DNA of 64,000 nt from NCBI GenBank assembly GCA_029204225.1, contig CM055113.1, forward strand, positions 2,068,081 to 2,132,080. Direction: 5' to 3'. Shown piece by piece: positions 47,193-58,292 of the stretch (position 1 is its first letter; each line of letters starts with the position of its first letter). The notes beneath the pieces were generated by a model. The model was given only the letters and a program-made list of their open reading frames with translations, made no database searches and was not told the origin of the DNA. Made by a program: the position numbers and the translations under genes. The DNA is from Diphasiastrum complanatum. Lineage: Eukaryota; Streptophyta; Lycopodiopsida; Lycopodiales; Lycopodiaceae.

Positions 47193-48254
47193 TGATGTAG
47201 CGCAGGCATCCCAAAGGGAGCCGGGAACCACGACTTAGCTTCTCAGCCTTCAACTCTTGCCATCCAAACCCACTTAACATACAAGCAGCCAACTCGCCAA
47301 CAACGATCAAACTTAACCCACTTGAAGTTCCGAAAACCAACTTTGAGATCCAACCTGGCGCCATGCCAGATCGGGGGTCCCGATGTGGGTGACTTCCCTC
47401 CAAGCAAGCCGCCCGACATACATCAAACTTAACCAACTCGAAGCTTCGTTACAAACGAGTAACATCCATTCCAAGCAAGCGGTCTGACTTACATCAGACT
47501 TAACCAACTGAAAGCCAACCTAGCGCCACGCCAGACTGGACAGCCATAAACAAGTAACTTCCACCCAAGCAAGCCGAATGGTCCCGACGGCATACCGCTG
47601 ACGTCCTGGGATACGACCCTCAGCTATGTGCCAAGTTAAAAATTTTGAAAGCGGCCTTACAACTGGCGCTTTTACCGAACACTGAAACCCATAAGGTAAT
47701 CAGAGTCAGTTTGAGGAAAATCCCACTTTATTGATAAATCTGAGAAGGTTACATTTGAAGTGTGTGACCGACCCTAGTCTCCGGGGCGCTAGCATGCCAA
47801 GGCGAGAGCCATGACAACATTCCAACAAGGGAGGCTGAGACTTGGTTGGAGCTCGCCCTGAGTCGCAACCCGCACTCCCCTATAGTATTGGTGTGATTCG
47901 GCAACCCCCCTCATACCAAGCACTCTACCCAAGCTGGTAAAGCACATTTTTCTCTCTCTAGGATTTTCTCTTTCTAGAAAGTCATTTTCTCTCTATAGAT
48001 TTTATTGATCCTCAGGCTTCCTTTAATCATGCCTAGATCGTGTGAGGTGATTGCACATCGATCTGAGCTCTCTAGACTCCGCTAGAACCGATCAAAGATT
48101 TTCAGCCATAGGAACTTGGCGCCGGCTGGATTCTGGTCACAGTGGCGCCGAGAGCGGCGCCGGCACCGTTGGCGCCAGAAGCAGCAGGGGCGCTGCTGGC
48201 GCTGGTGACATAGCTGGTGCCGGAAATAAAGCTTGTAAAGGTAGCTTTACAACA
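47193..48254 (-). mobile_element. Probable solo LTR (1.06 kb), private to unit 3
   Basis: Inserted between sequences that are contiguous in units 1 and 2 (AATGTAT / TTATGCA). It starts TGATGTAGCG and ends TTTACAACA, giving TG..CA ends with short matching termini (TGATGTA / TGTTGTA). It is much more GC-rich than its surroundings and contains internal tandem repeats of about 110 bp (47230-47600; themes AACTTAACCAACT, CCAAGCAAGC, GGCGCCA.GCCAGA). A polyadenylation-like AATAAAG lies on the minus strand near 47735, suggesting minus orientation. A clean target-site duplication was not found (AT or ATT only). Confidence 0.6.
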
Positions 48255-48289
48255 ATTTATGCAAACTTTGTGTTTATAATCACTCAATA

Positions 48290-49230
48290 TTTCAGGTGAT
48301 GTGTGATGTGGCTCCTGAGTTCACAACTATGTTGGTGTCACAATTAGCTTCTATTTCTTCAATCATTAGTAAGCCTTTTCCTTGTCATCTTCTTGCATTG
48401 AAGATTCTGCAACATTGGCCTTGTTCTTTTTGGACTCGGCTTTACGATTAAACCAACATTCATGGGCTAAATGGCTCTTTTTCTTGCAATGCCCACAAGC
48501 TATGTTGGGCTGAATGGCTCTTTTTCTTGCAGTACACGCAAGCTATTTCTTAATGCCCTTTTTTGTTGCCGTGTAGACATTCCAAGGATGCTTTACCTAT
48601 TTGTCCTTTTCTTAAGACTCTTGACGGTCTTGGAACGTGACTCCAAATTTTCTAGACATAGAGTTTGCCATCCTTTTGTTCTTGATAAATAGGGCTCTCT
48701 CTGAACTACTCACTTGTTTAGTGTCTTCCTTCATGAGCTTATCATCTGCTACAACTTTGGATGCATCTTCAAGTGTCATGATGGGTGTTCTCATGAGGAT
48801 TGTACAAGTGATAAGAAGGTGGAAGTGACTTGGCAAAATGTAAAAACTATTGGACTAGAGGTATTTGATGCTCATGATTTGTTGCTGCCAACTGGAAAAG
48901 ATTCCCTTCACTTTGTTGACATGTTGGTCTAGATCTTACCCGTCCCACTTCAGATTGAGAAGTTGGTTGTTCAAATGCAAGATTTTGTTCTAGGTTTGTG
49001 CTCATATACGTCTTGCAATCTTTACAAAACATTTTTGGCTTGTCTCATAGTCTTCAGTTGTCATCATTATGTCTTCCGTAAGGGACAACATAATCAGTGC
49101 CAAAGCAAGATCATTCCTTCTATCCCATTCTTTTGGTTCATCTTCATCCCTAATTTCTGCTCCATTGACAACACTCCATAGTCCTCGACCTGACATCGTT
49201 TGTGCTTCCATATTCGATACTTTCAACCAT
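48290..49230 (-). pseudogene. Ty1-copia gag, unit 3 copy
   Basis: Counterpart of 20200-21200. N-terminal frame 49226-49002 (WDRRNDLALALIMLSLTEDI), then EQNLAFEQPTSQSEVGRV in another frame, UBN2-like 48612-48836, and tandem zinc knuckles near 48470-48570. Stops and frame changes are largely shared with unit 1. Confidence 0.75.
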
Positions 49231-49306
49231 CCAGAACTATCACAATCTTCTGATGCAGATTGGAGTATTTGATGCCTGATCCTAGATTCTATCTAATGCT
49301 CAAGCC

Positions 49307-49318
49307 GCTCTAATACCA
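49307..49318 (-). other. Primer binding site, tRNA-Met type (unit 3)
   Basis: TGGTATTAGAGC on the minus strand, beside the LTR, identical to unit 1. Confidence 0.8.
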
Positions 49319-49702
49319 TGAAAGAAAGCGGAGATAATGCCACTCAACAAGATCTAAATTGATTCTGATTGAACTACTGAATGCAAATCACACAAGAGCA
49401 TAACCACAAGAAAAAATCAATAACATAGATAACGTTTGGAGAATAATGTGCAATAGCTTTTGTTTTTGTATTGGTTTTGTGATACATACATATGTCTTCA
49501 CGTTCTTCACCTTCTTCTCACTTTTTCTTCTCCTCTTTGCTACGCTTCTCGCTTCTGACCTTTGTGCTTCGATCGTAGTCAGATTTATACCTGCCTACTA
49601 GGGATTACAAGGAGTTTAGATTAATTACTAAAACTAAGCTCTAATTGTACTTTCTCACTTCAAGCAACGCCTCAATTTCCTTTCATCACCACTGCTGTAT
49701 CA
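49319..49702 (-). mobile_element. Copia LTR (384 bp), unit 3 copy
   Basis: Same LTR as 21223-21590. It contains about 20 additional bases (TTGAACTACTGAATGCAAAT near 49369) that unit 1 lacks. A deletion in unit 1 is the simpler reading. Confidence 0.85.
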
Positions 49703-49928
49703 AAAATTAGAGAGCCATATTGCATTGTTGTGTGTGTTGAACCAACAGGCCGACTTTGATGATAATCCCTCGTAGGAGGGTCCATTACAGCTTCCTTATG
49801 GCGAAGCTTGTAATGGCCTCTTAAGACAATTTCTTATGGGTTCCTTACGGGAGTTTATCGTAGCTTCACTACGATTTCGAGTTCGTTGAAAGGGTGGCCG
49901 AGTTCACCTATTCCAACACTTCTAACTT

Positions 49929-49930
<2 letters not shown>

Positions 49931-49966
<36 letters not shown>
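49931..49966 (+). repeat. (GA)n microsatellite, unit 3
   Basis: Counterpart of the longer GA/GACAGA array at 21820-21921. Confidence 0.95.
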
Positions 49967-49967
<1 letters not shown>

Positions 49968-50539
49968 AAACAACAATGTGTATTGAATGATCATCATCCC
50001 TTATTTAGTCTACGAATAAGGGGTCTTCTAAATAATGCCTATGTACCACATTATTTCCTAATAAAGATATGTGATAGTGATAGCTAGATAGCACGATGCT
50101 TCAAGAGTCATTAATGCTTACACTTTGCAATGTCACAATTATTGAAGTTCTATGTGATTGACTTGGTACTTTACATAGAAGCTATATACGGCATAATCAT
50201 CACAATATTGAATTGTGCATGTTGTTGTTGTTCTTTCATAGGAATTTGCCATTGCTCGCAAAGAATTGATCTACCGGATTGAATGTGGCTTCTTTTTAAA
50301 CTTTAAAAGGGATCAATCCATGTCCAACTTTTTCCATGAGTTGGACATAGAGAACAACGTAGACTATTTCAAATCTCTATGGCACCCATACATGCATGAC
50401 TTCTAGATGATTGAATAATGTACCAATGTATTCAATGAGCACTACCTTAGATTTATAAATTTATTCACTATTCTTGTCATATAATATGATGTGCTCTCAT
50501 TCATGCATTTGAATGTTCTTGTTTGCTCTTCTCCATGAC

Positions 50540-50784
50540 ATAAACACCACTCAAGATGATATTATCCACATAGATTGGTAAACGGTAAAATCATTTCCAG
50601 CAAACCTATAATAAAGTGAATGATCGCACTCACTCATAACAAAGCTTTGAGAGAGTAATAATGTGTTAAGCTTAGCATACCAACTCCTTGGTGCTTGTTG
50701 AAGACCATACAAACTCTTTTGTAGAAGACACACATGATTTGGCTTTGTAGATGAAATGTAGCTCTCGAATTGCGACATGTACAC
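50540..50784 (-). pseudogene. Ty1-copia RT fragment, unit 3
   Basis: Counterpart of 22458-22742 (QKSLYGLQQAPRSWYAK). A short deletion at about 50581 (GGTAAACGG against GGTAAAATGG) shifts the frame just before the YVD site. Confidence 0.85.
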
Positions 50785-50799
50785 TTCCTCCTCAGGTGT

Positions 50800-53136
50800 T
50801 GTCTTTTAGGATTCTAACTCCTACTATGGGTTCCCAACTAGTAGGGTTAAGGTACCTCTTACGCTATGGCTACCCAACTAGAGGAGAGAGGGTTCCTAAT
50901 ACACATTGAAATATAGTGGTGGTGGGGATTGATCCACTCCCTTCTTATATTCTCTTGCATAACAGAACCTCAAAGGCTCAACCTTCTAGAGAGAGAAAAT
51001 GACCTAAACTAGTTTCTCAAGGCAGCCCCCCAATTAAGAAATGTCCTAGATTAGCTCTCTAAGGCTTTCCCCAACTAGAGAGTATTCTAAATTGACCTAA
51101 CCCTGATGACCACTAAGGCTCACCCAACTAGTGGCTTCCTAATTTATCCCTAAGTAATCCTAACTAACTCCCATGAGGGAAGGAAAGATAAGTGCATAAG
51201 AGAAATAATCCCATAATCACAAGCACAATAACATAAAGCCAGTTGAGGAAAACTTAGTGGGGCTCGGGCACCTACCACCAAGTATTCTATCCACAATTGG
51301 GAACACAAGTTGTTGAGCAAGAATAGATTAGTCTGTTAAAGCTTGGGCTTATACAAGTGTTACCTAAGGCCCCCAAATCCACTTCTATATATATAATGAG
51401 TGATAGGTCCATAAGCTAAGATGCTTATAAGATAATCCCAAGCTATTCTAAGAAGTGACTTCTCGTATCAAAATGAAGTTCATGCTTATCAAAATAAACT
51501 TAGAAATAACTTTAAACTTAGACTTATTAAGTTTAAAGTATTACAAATATTTCTTAATTATAGTTAAACTTAAATGGAAAAGGGTCGAAGTCTAAGGTTC
51601 CTAAGCATTATTGCTTACAGACTTGAGTTTACTTGTGGACTTACAAAACACATGCCACAGTAACCGTTCTATTGCCGCCTATAAATACAAGGGATTTCTT
51701 GGGGCTAACATTATCCCCCTCTTTATAGCATTGGCAGTCCAACGCCAATGAGGTCGCAATAAGGTGCAGCAGGCTTTTAAAGTAGTTGCATGCTTTGCTG
51801 GATGTTGTAAGCTTCCAAAATTGTTGAACAACTCGGTGAAACTTGCAGAATCTTCGAGCTGGTTTGTAAAGATCATTTATATTTTCCATTAGATAGTTTA
51901 CACAAGCTAGATTATCTTAGGCAATATCAAGGGTGGCAATATTGACAACGGGAGAGGAATTGTAGGGAAGTGAAAGAATTATGATTGGGAAGTAAAATGA
52001 TAGGGAAGTGAAAAAATCATGATTGGAAATTGAAATGGCAAGGAAATGAAAGAATTATGATTGAGAATGCAATGTTAGGGAAGGGAAAGGACTGGGTTGA
52101 AGTGCTGCACGTGATATTACTTCGATTTATGGGAATACGTAGTGCTTCCCATAGCACTTCTCATGATCAAATCAAAGCACGTTTAGCGCATCCATTGGTG
52201 ATGATGATGAACACTTGAAGCATGGGTGTGAGAATGGGAGAAGGTAAGGCTTCAAGCTTATTTATGTATGACAAGGTGGACGAGGTGTAATGTGGTAGGG
52301 ATATTGAGGTGTATTGTAATGCTTCCCAATTTTGTCATAGGATAATCATTGCTCATAGTGCATGTCTCCAATGAAATAACTTGTGCTTGCATTTGAAATA
52401 TTGTCTCACAATTGACAATATGGTTGTTTGGCCCTTGATTGCCTGATGTGGATATTCCTCTGCATATTGGAGTGTATTCCAAGCTTTTATTGCTTCAGTG
52501 GTGGTTGTATAATTGGAAAAGCCTGGATTTTGTATCGCCTATGTAAAATCAATTGTTTATTCTGGTGATATGGGTGGGATGAGAACCTTTCCATCTTGTT
52601 GGGAAGATGGCCCTTATCTTGTGACCTTCCGCCATCTAGTAAAATATTTGCATAAAGGTCCTTGACCATTTTGGATCCAGGTTGAATGTTGAAGTCATCT
52701 GCGCGAGCTAGAGAAATGTGTGCAAATGACAATGTTGTGAACATCATTTCCATTTGCAATTCCATTTTTTGTGGAGTTCTTCTAACAATTTACATCCGAG
52801 AAGGAACTCGTCCACCCTTCTATCTAATGAATATACTTGTAGAACTTGAAGATAGATAGGGCAAGTTTTGTTGATCAGTGGATTGTGATATCTTGTTCAG
52901 TTCAATAGAGAATCCGTCATGGAAGAAGATCATTGATTGCTTTTGATCTTGGTTGACTATGTTGGATTTATGTGCATGAGCTTAGTAAGGAGGAAGCCCA
53001 TAATTGCTTGATTGGCTTTGAGATTGTCTTCAAACTGATGTGACCCATGCTTATTGTTTGGTGGCGGAGTGGTGATTGTTTAGCTGGAAAAGCGTTGATC
53101 TAAAATCATTTTAGACCCGCCATCTTCAAGGTCTCT
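50800..53136. other. Non-coding part of unit 3
   Basis: Counterpart of 22750-25081 and 37300-39640, with the CCCAACTAG motif cluster at about 50840-51130. No gene recognised. Confidence 0.5.
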
Positions 53137-53242
53137 CATTAGAGGAGTTCTAAATCCCAAAAAAACCCTTTGTAAAGATTCTTTTTATATTTTTTCTCAA
53201 ATTTTTCTTACACATGGACCAATCAAAACACTCAAATTTGAA
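53137..53242 (+). mobile_element. TIR element, unit 3, left 106 bp only
   Basis: The left end CATTAGAGGAGTTC is present. Homology to units 1 and 2 stops after CTCAAATTTGAA, which marks the right breakpoint of unit 3. Confidence 0.75.
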
Positions 53243-53249
53243 GTACCTA

Positions 53250-53368
53250 TAATCCTATCTTAAACGCAAGATGACTAGAACACATTTCAGTAAGGATGTC
53301 TATAAAGCAACTAAGGTACTTGAAATTGTGCATTCAGATATTTGTGGACCATTCGGAGTATTGTTAGT
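53250..53368 (+). pseudogene. Ty1-copia integrase scrap
   Basis: KMTRTHFSKDVYKATK and LEIVHSDICGPFGV are the zinc-region tail and first catalytic Asp of a copia integrase. Nothing of the element continues beyond about 53368. It abuts the unit 3 breakpoint. Confidence 0.75.
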
Positions 53369-53466
53369 TTGAATCTGAAGGTTCACTTCGATTCTGCTCC
53401 TTTTTGTTTATGGGATTCTGATAATAGTCTACTACTACATGACCCTGTTTATGACAATGAATGCAT

Positions 53467-53850
53467 TCAATCTTTGGATTTAGCCAACGCTTTTCTTCTG
53501 TGTGAACCAAAGTATTCCTTCAATGCCTCAGTTTCTCTTGCATCATCTAACCGCTTCTTCACTAACTTGCCACAAGAAGGAAGTTTCAAAGAGTCTTCTA
53601 TCCAACCGATGGTGAGAGCTCTCACTCGTACATCATATGTCTTCAACATCGAATTAGTTTGATCATAGCCATTTGCAAGGGGCTCCAGAACCTGTAGCAT
53701 GACAGTCGACCATGCCTGCATAGCAAAAGGCAATAGTCCAGTAGGTTTGAGTCGTATCCATCCTCTACTAGACACATACTCGACAAAATGACTTGGATCG
53801 TGTTTGGCCATGGCTACGTCCATCTTCTCCTCTGTTAGCATAGAAAGCAA
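53467..53850 (-). CDS. Unidentified 127-codon frame
   Basis: An open frame with internal Met (TEEKMDVAMAKHDPSHFVEY, FAMQAWSTVMLQVL, TIGWIEDSLKLPSCG) and a basic C-terminus. No domain recognised. The mix suggests a real protein fragment, perhaps the extra ORF of an LTR element, given the orphan gypsy LTR end 380 bp away. A sense frame on the other strand at 53342-53662 is its shadow. Confidence 0.35.
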   Translation of the reverse strand: MLSMLTEEKMDVAMAKHDPSHFVEYVSSRGWIRLKPTGLLPFAMQAWSTVMLQVLEPLANGYDQTNSMLKTYDVRVRALTIGWIEDSLKLPSCGKLVKKRLDDARETEALKEYFGSHRRKALAKSKD

Positions 53851-53859
53851 CTCAGAAGA

Positions 53860-54232
53860 ATAGCATAGCTCGACAGACCTTCAAACATAAGAGGCCCGCC
53901 TTCACATCAATCGAACATCTCAAAGATTGTATTCATTAATTATTTATGATGATATTTTGATATGACAGTAGTCCTTGTGAGGCGTTGCAATATAATACAA
54001 AACGTATGAAATATTTTCGGCATGTGAGCCATCTCACCTCTCCTTGAAGTATGTGTCACGGGCATCTGCCTTTAACTATGAGGTACTACATAGCTGGTCA
54101 TCCTTATGACTAAGGTCAAAATCCCGAGGTTTTACCCATTGATTATCCTGATAAGGCCATCTATATGTGACATTACCAGATGGTTTTTTATCCAAAATAT
54201 TGATGAAAAAAGGGCCTTCGTCCCTTTCAACA
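53860..54232 (+). mobile_element. Probable gypsy LTR, 3' part
   Basis: Ends CCCTTTCAACA one base before a gypsy-type PBS. An AT-rich core (AATATAATACAAAACG near 53990) may hold promoter or polyadenylation signals. The left edge is not defined. Confidence 0.5.
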
Positions 54233-54233
54233 A

Positions 54234-54251
54234 TGGCGACTCAACTGGGGA
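54234..54251 (+). other. Gypsy primer binding site, tRNA-Arg type
   Basis: TGGCGACTCAACTGGGGA closely follows the PBS pattern of TAT/Ogre-like gypsy elements primed by tRNA-Arg. No gag of that element follows. Confidence 0.6.
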
Positions 54252-55029
54252 GGGCAGTTCTTGCCCAAAACGGACTCAGAATTTTGATTTCGCACATTTC
54301 TTGCAAAGTCTCATCCGTTGGGCTATAGAGTCACTGTATCAGCACTTCAAACCATTCTAGACACACTTCAAACCATTCTAGACAAACTTTCCTCGAGTGA
54401 TCCAACTGAATAATGGAATGGTGTGAATTTTTAATAGCTACTGACAACTTAAACTGCCTTCATAATAGCCCTAGGGTTCAGAACTCTCAACCTTTGGATA
54501 GCAGCTTTCAATCATCTCACACCAAAATGTACTTAGGGCTTCAATGTCCTCCATTCATCTTGATCATTTGCATAACATTTAGTGTTTATCAACACCATCT
54601 CAAAATTGTAAACCAAGTCTTGGTCAAAAGTTTGATTAGCTAACTAGTCCGCTTCACTATTACACTGATGTTGTACATGAGACACCGTAACAGAAGTAAA
54701 TAGATCCATCAACTTGTTTATTTCTTTCACGTAAATTGTCAAGATAGGATTCCTAACATTCCGTAAATGGATTGACAAATTACAAATCAGAGCAGAATTG
54801 TTGAATACTGATGAATGAGTAATCTATTTCTGGTCAACTATCCTCAATCCGACTATCAAAGCTGTAGCTTTTGTCGAGTTGCAGGTATAGTGTTTGCCAA
54901 GGCAGACATCCCAATAAGCTATCAGCATACTAGCATCATCTTTCAACACAACTCCGATAGTAACTTGCATTCTACTGCCACCATCGAACTACAAGAATCA
55001 CAAACTTGCATATCTGACAACTTGAATCA
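54252..55029. other. No gene seen
   Basis: A short direct repeat CACTTCAAACCATTCTAGACA (two copies near 54339-54382) is visible, but no coding frame. It may be the leader of the orphan gypsy element. Confidence 0.4.
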
Positions 55030-56330
55030 CTTCTTGATTTGTTTGTGACATTGACTGGTGTGTCCATATAATGGCCTTCTATATCACATAATATTATTGT
55101 ATTGTTCCTGGAAATCTTCTTTAGAACATATGGTCCCAACCAAATGGGCATCAGCTTACCAGGAAAAAATTCTCTCCGAGCATCGTAAAACAGAACCAAT
55201 TGTCCCCAACCCGAAACTAGTATTGTTTGGCCTTTAGATCGTGTGATTGTTTAATCTGCCTCTTCTTTCTTTCCATCTACAGTAGTGCTCTGGTACGCTT
55301 TTCATCCAACTTACTCAACATCAAGAGTCATTGTCAACGGATGGTTCATAATGTAGATCATGGTCCTTGGAGAATTTTAAAGTCTCCAGTTCGATTTCAA
55401 TAGGTGAAACACTTTTAGTACCATAGACCACAAAGAAAGGAGACTATCCGATGTTGGTTTTGAAAGCTATGTTATAAGCCCAAATAGCCACTGGTACCTT
55501 TGAGTCCCAATATCTTTTTCTGTCGGAGATTGTCTTTTTGAAAATATCCACCAGTTTCTTATTGGTACTCTCGACTTGGCAATTTGCTTGTGAGTTGTAT
55601 GGTGTTGTCTTATTATGCTAACAAGTCTTTTGGTCAGATCCTAGATCACCTTATTTAAAAAGTGTGTACCTCTATCCGATACCAGTTCGGGAGGAGTTCC
55701 AAAGTGGCATACAACGTTCTCCATCATGAACTTGGCTGTTTCTATTGCATTGTCTTGTTTCACCGCCTTAGCTTCTGCCCACTTGGTAAAACAGTCAGTT
55801 GCAACAATAATGTAGCTCTTTTGGCCAATAGAGGATGGCTTAATGGGGCCAACATAATCGATGCCCCACTTTTCGAATGGTAGTTGTGTTGTCAGTGTTA
55901 TCAAGGGTCTCATTCATTTGTCCACATGGCTAACCCTCTCGCAAACATCGCACCTCATACAATAATCATGATAGTCTTTGAATAACGTGGCCCACCAGTA
56001 TCTTGCCCTTAGATTTTTTTTGGGCAGTAGAATCACCAGGGAAATGGCCGCCACATGCAGAATCATGGCATTCTTCCATGATACAAGGAGTCTCGACTTG
56101 TAAAACACATTTCTGATAGATGCCCTCAATGCCTTTCCGATAGAGCCTTCCATCAATGGCTTTAAAGTGTAGAGCCTGCAATCTGATCTTCTTCTTCTCT
56201 ACTTTGGTAAGTCCTTTCGGCAACTACAATGAAGTCAGATATTTAGCTAGAATCTGGTACCACTGAGGAACTGCTTCAATGTCAAGTCAAAATAGATTAT
56301 TTTCAACTTCTTCGTCCAATAGCACATCCT
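55030..56330 (-). pseudogene. Ty3-gypsy integrase, nearly full length, few stops
   Basis: On the minus strand: the RNase H-integrase linker (VLLDEEVENNLF, AVPQWYQILAKYL), then LHFKAIDGRLYRKGIEGIYQ, the HHCC zinc domain (ECHDSACGGHF ... CMRCDVCERV), and the core with WGIDYVGPI (first Asp, about 55865), VSDRGTHF (second Asp, about 55665) and CQVESTNK (Glu, about 55580). It continues (VPVAIWAYNIAFKTN) to the C-terminal PIWLGPYVLKKIS. Stops near 55620, 55445 and 55300 and a frame change near 55970 break it. No LTR was seen on its 3' side (left), and no RT on its 5' side. Confidence 0.9.
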
Positions 56331-57430
56331 TAGGAACAAATTTTATAAGTGGGGGGAAACTAACACACACATATCTCTCTTGGTGCAAATCTTGAATGAA
56401 AGTTGATCAAAATCGGGGCAAATTCAAGGTGACCTAGCCATGCTCACTGGCAAACTTTGGACCTAATAAATTGACAAGTTTTTGTTGTGGAAAGGAAAGC
56501 TTGTTATACGCATTCTCTGGACCAGCAATGATGAGGAGACATAATGAGTACGGGAACTTGTGTTACGTGTAAAAGAGCTGATCATCAGCGAAGGAACTAC
56601 GAGAGTTGAATGTTGCATAAGAGACATGGTACTTCGAACGGACGCTAAGGGACAGCTCGTATTGGAATCGGACTAGTGCAAACTCTGGGTGTATGTGTCT
56701 GATTCAAAGAGAGCTACTTGAAACAAGTGAGATGCACACTTATTGTTTTGATTGCGAGGCAATTGACCAGTGGTGGAATTGTGAAAGTCATGTTTTGTGC
56801 GACGGACATGGTGCTTCAAACAAATGCAAAGAGATGGTTCGTATGCGGATCAAACTGGTGCGACCCTTTGGATCTCCACAAGGTCAATGGTTACATTTGG
56901 GTTGACAGCTACTTCAAGCTAAGTGAGAGGTGCATTGTGGAGTACTCAGTCTTTGCCTACATTAAAGAGCCAAAAGGAAAAGAATCAAGATCAAGCTAGG
57001 ACAAGGAGAGAAATCAAGGTGCAAAAGCAAGAAATGGACCATAAAGTGAGCGATAAATAATAAATCCTTTGGCTCAAGAAGCCTTGATACCTGTGCAAAA
57101 ATGATCAAATCTGGAGCTGAGAGAGCTATATACAAAGTGCAAAAAGGACAAATCTGGAGCTCAAAGGAGTTCCAAAGTCAAAGGCAGAAGTGTGCTTCTG
57201 GTTTCTCATTGCCTGGTCTATCTATGTAAGTTTTCGATCCTTCCCAGAGGGTCGGATGCGTTTTGAGTAAGGTGCCTATGGGCGTTTTGACATCACTCCT
57301 CAATAGATCTACTAGGAGAATGGTGTGGCCTTTCTCCTCTTCCTTCCTATGGAAAGGGACTTCGAAATTAGAATTCTCATTCGCATTCTGTCCAGTTAAA
57401 CGGATGAACTGCAGTAACCTAGGATTCACT
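56331..57430. other. Unassigned; possible gypsy-related non-coding sequence
   Basis: No protein family recognised. Two diverged direct repeats share AGCTACTTGAAACAAGTGAGATGCAC- and AGCTACTTCAAGCTAAGTGAGAGGTGCA-like text (about 56704 and 56910). The frames at 56693-56999 and 57178-57612 are without domains. The right part probably belongs to the LTR that ends at 58273. Confidence 0.4.
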
Positions 57431-58273
57431 AGGTGTTGAGGGTATTCCCGACATATTGTAAATAAATAATATCGGCCAATAAAATGTGTTGCAAGGGCAT
57501 GGCATCCTGCGCGTTTAGCCCATGGCCCAATGAGCACGCAAGCTGAGATGTAAGTAGAATAATAGACTTGGGCCCCTTTGTAATTAAAATAAAACTTGAG
57601 GCCCAAAATCAATTTTACACTTAGAGTTTACTTTTTTAGAGTTGGGTCCAATTTTGGACTCACATGAATCTTGTGATTTCTATTGTACTTTTTGTAGACC
57701 CTTGGATCAAGTTGGGTCCAAGATGAATGGATAGGATCAATGTGAATATTAGCCAATACGATTTTGGGGCAATGGTCTTCCCCATTTATAAAAAGGCACC
57801 TCTTGTACTCTATTTTCCATGCTTAATGAGAAAGAGGAAACTCTACCATCTTTGAAAGAGAAGCATCCTCAATTGCTATTGAATGCTTGCTATTGCTATT
57901 GTTGCTTTCTCTTTGCTTTCAAATTCATGCTTTCTTGGTTTCCATAGTTAATGTTTCTCCTTTAGCAAGTAAAATGAGCATTTGGGCTAACCTCCACTCT
58001 CACTCTCACTCTCACTCTCACTCTTTGTCTCTCTCTTTCTCTCTTTTCTCCTCTCAGCCTCTTCTATTCTTCTCTTCTCATTCACCAAAAACCATGATGA
58101 AAGTAGTTTAGGGGAGTAGAGTTAGGGGTGTGTAGTGTTAGTGGTGGTAGATTAGGGAAAAACTAGAGAACTAACTAAAAGTAGCATCTATTCATAGTTA
58201 GGCACCTATCCAATGTTCTAATCCTTGTTGACAGGTGGGAGGGCTACTACTACGAGAGATCTTTGACCCTACA
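57431..58273 (+). mobile_element. Probable gypsy 5' LTR, left edge uncertain
   Basis: Ends GACCCTACA just before the PBS. It contains a TATA-like TTTATAAAAA at 57785-57794, a CACTCT/CTCTTT simple repeat at about 57995-58060, and TAATGAGAAAGAG, consistent with U3-R-U5. A TGTTGAGGG at 57435 is one candidate start. No matching 3' LTR is in the window. Confidence 0.55.
57785..57794 (+). promoter_or_regulatory. TATA-like box of the gypsy LTR
   Basis: TTTATAAAAA in an LTR-like context about 490 bp before the PBS. Confidence 0.5.
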
Positions 58274-58274
58274 G

Positions 58275-58292
58275 TGGCGTCGTTGCCGGGGA
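58275..58292 (+). other. Gypsy primer binding site, tRNA-Asp type
   Basis: TGGCGTCGTTGCCGGGGA differs by one base from the widespread plant gypsy PBS complementary to tRNA-Asp. It follows the LTR end after one G. Confidence 0.85.

Larger units (their letters stand above)
43553..53242 (+). repeat. Tandem block, unit 3 (about 9.7 kb, right-truncated)
   Basis: Begins with segment X (43554-44545) and the body from 44545. It ends inside the TIR element at about 53242, so the chimera and plus-strand copia are missing. It keeps the copia gag/LTR part lost from unit 2 and has a private 1.06-kb insertion (47193-48254). Confidence 0.92.

Noticed and set aside
48051-48299. Ala/Gly-rich frame at the end of the unit 3 insertion as a protein gene
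   Set aside because: It crosses the insertion border into block sequence, and its composition follows from GGCGCC repeats.
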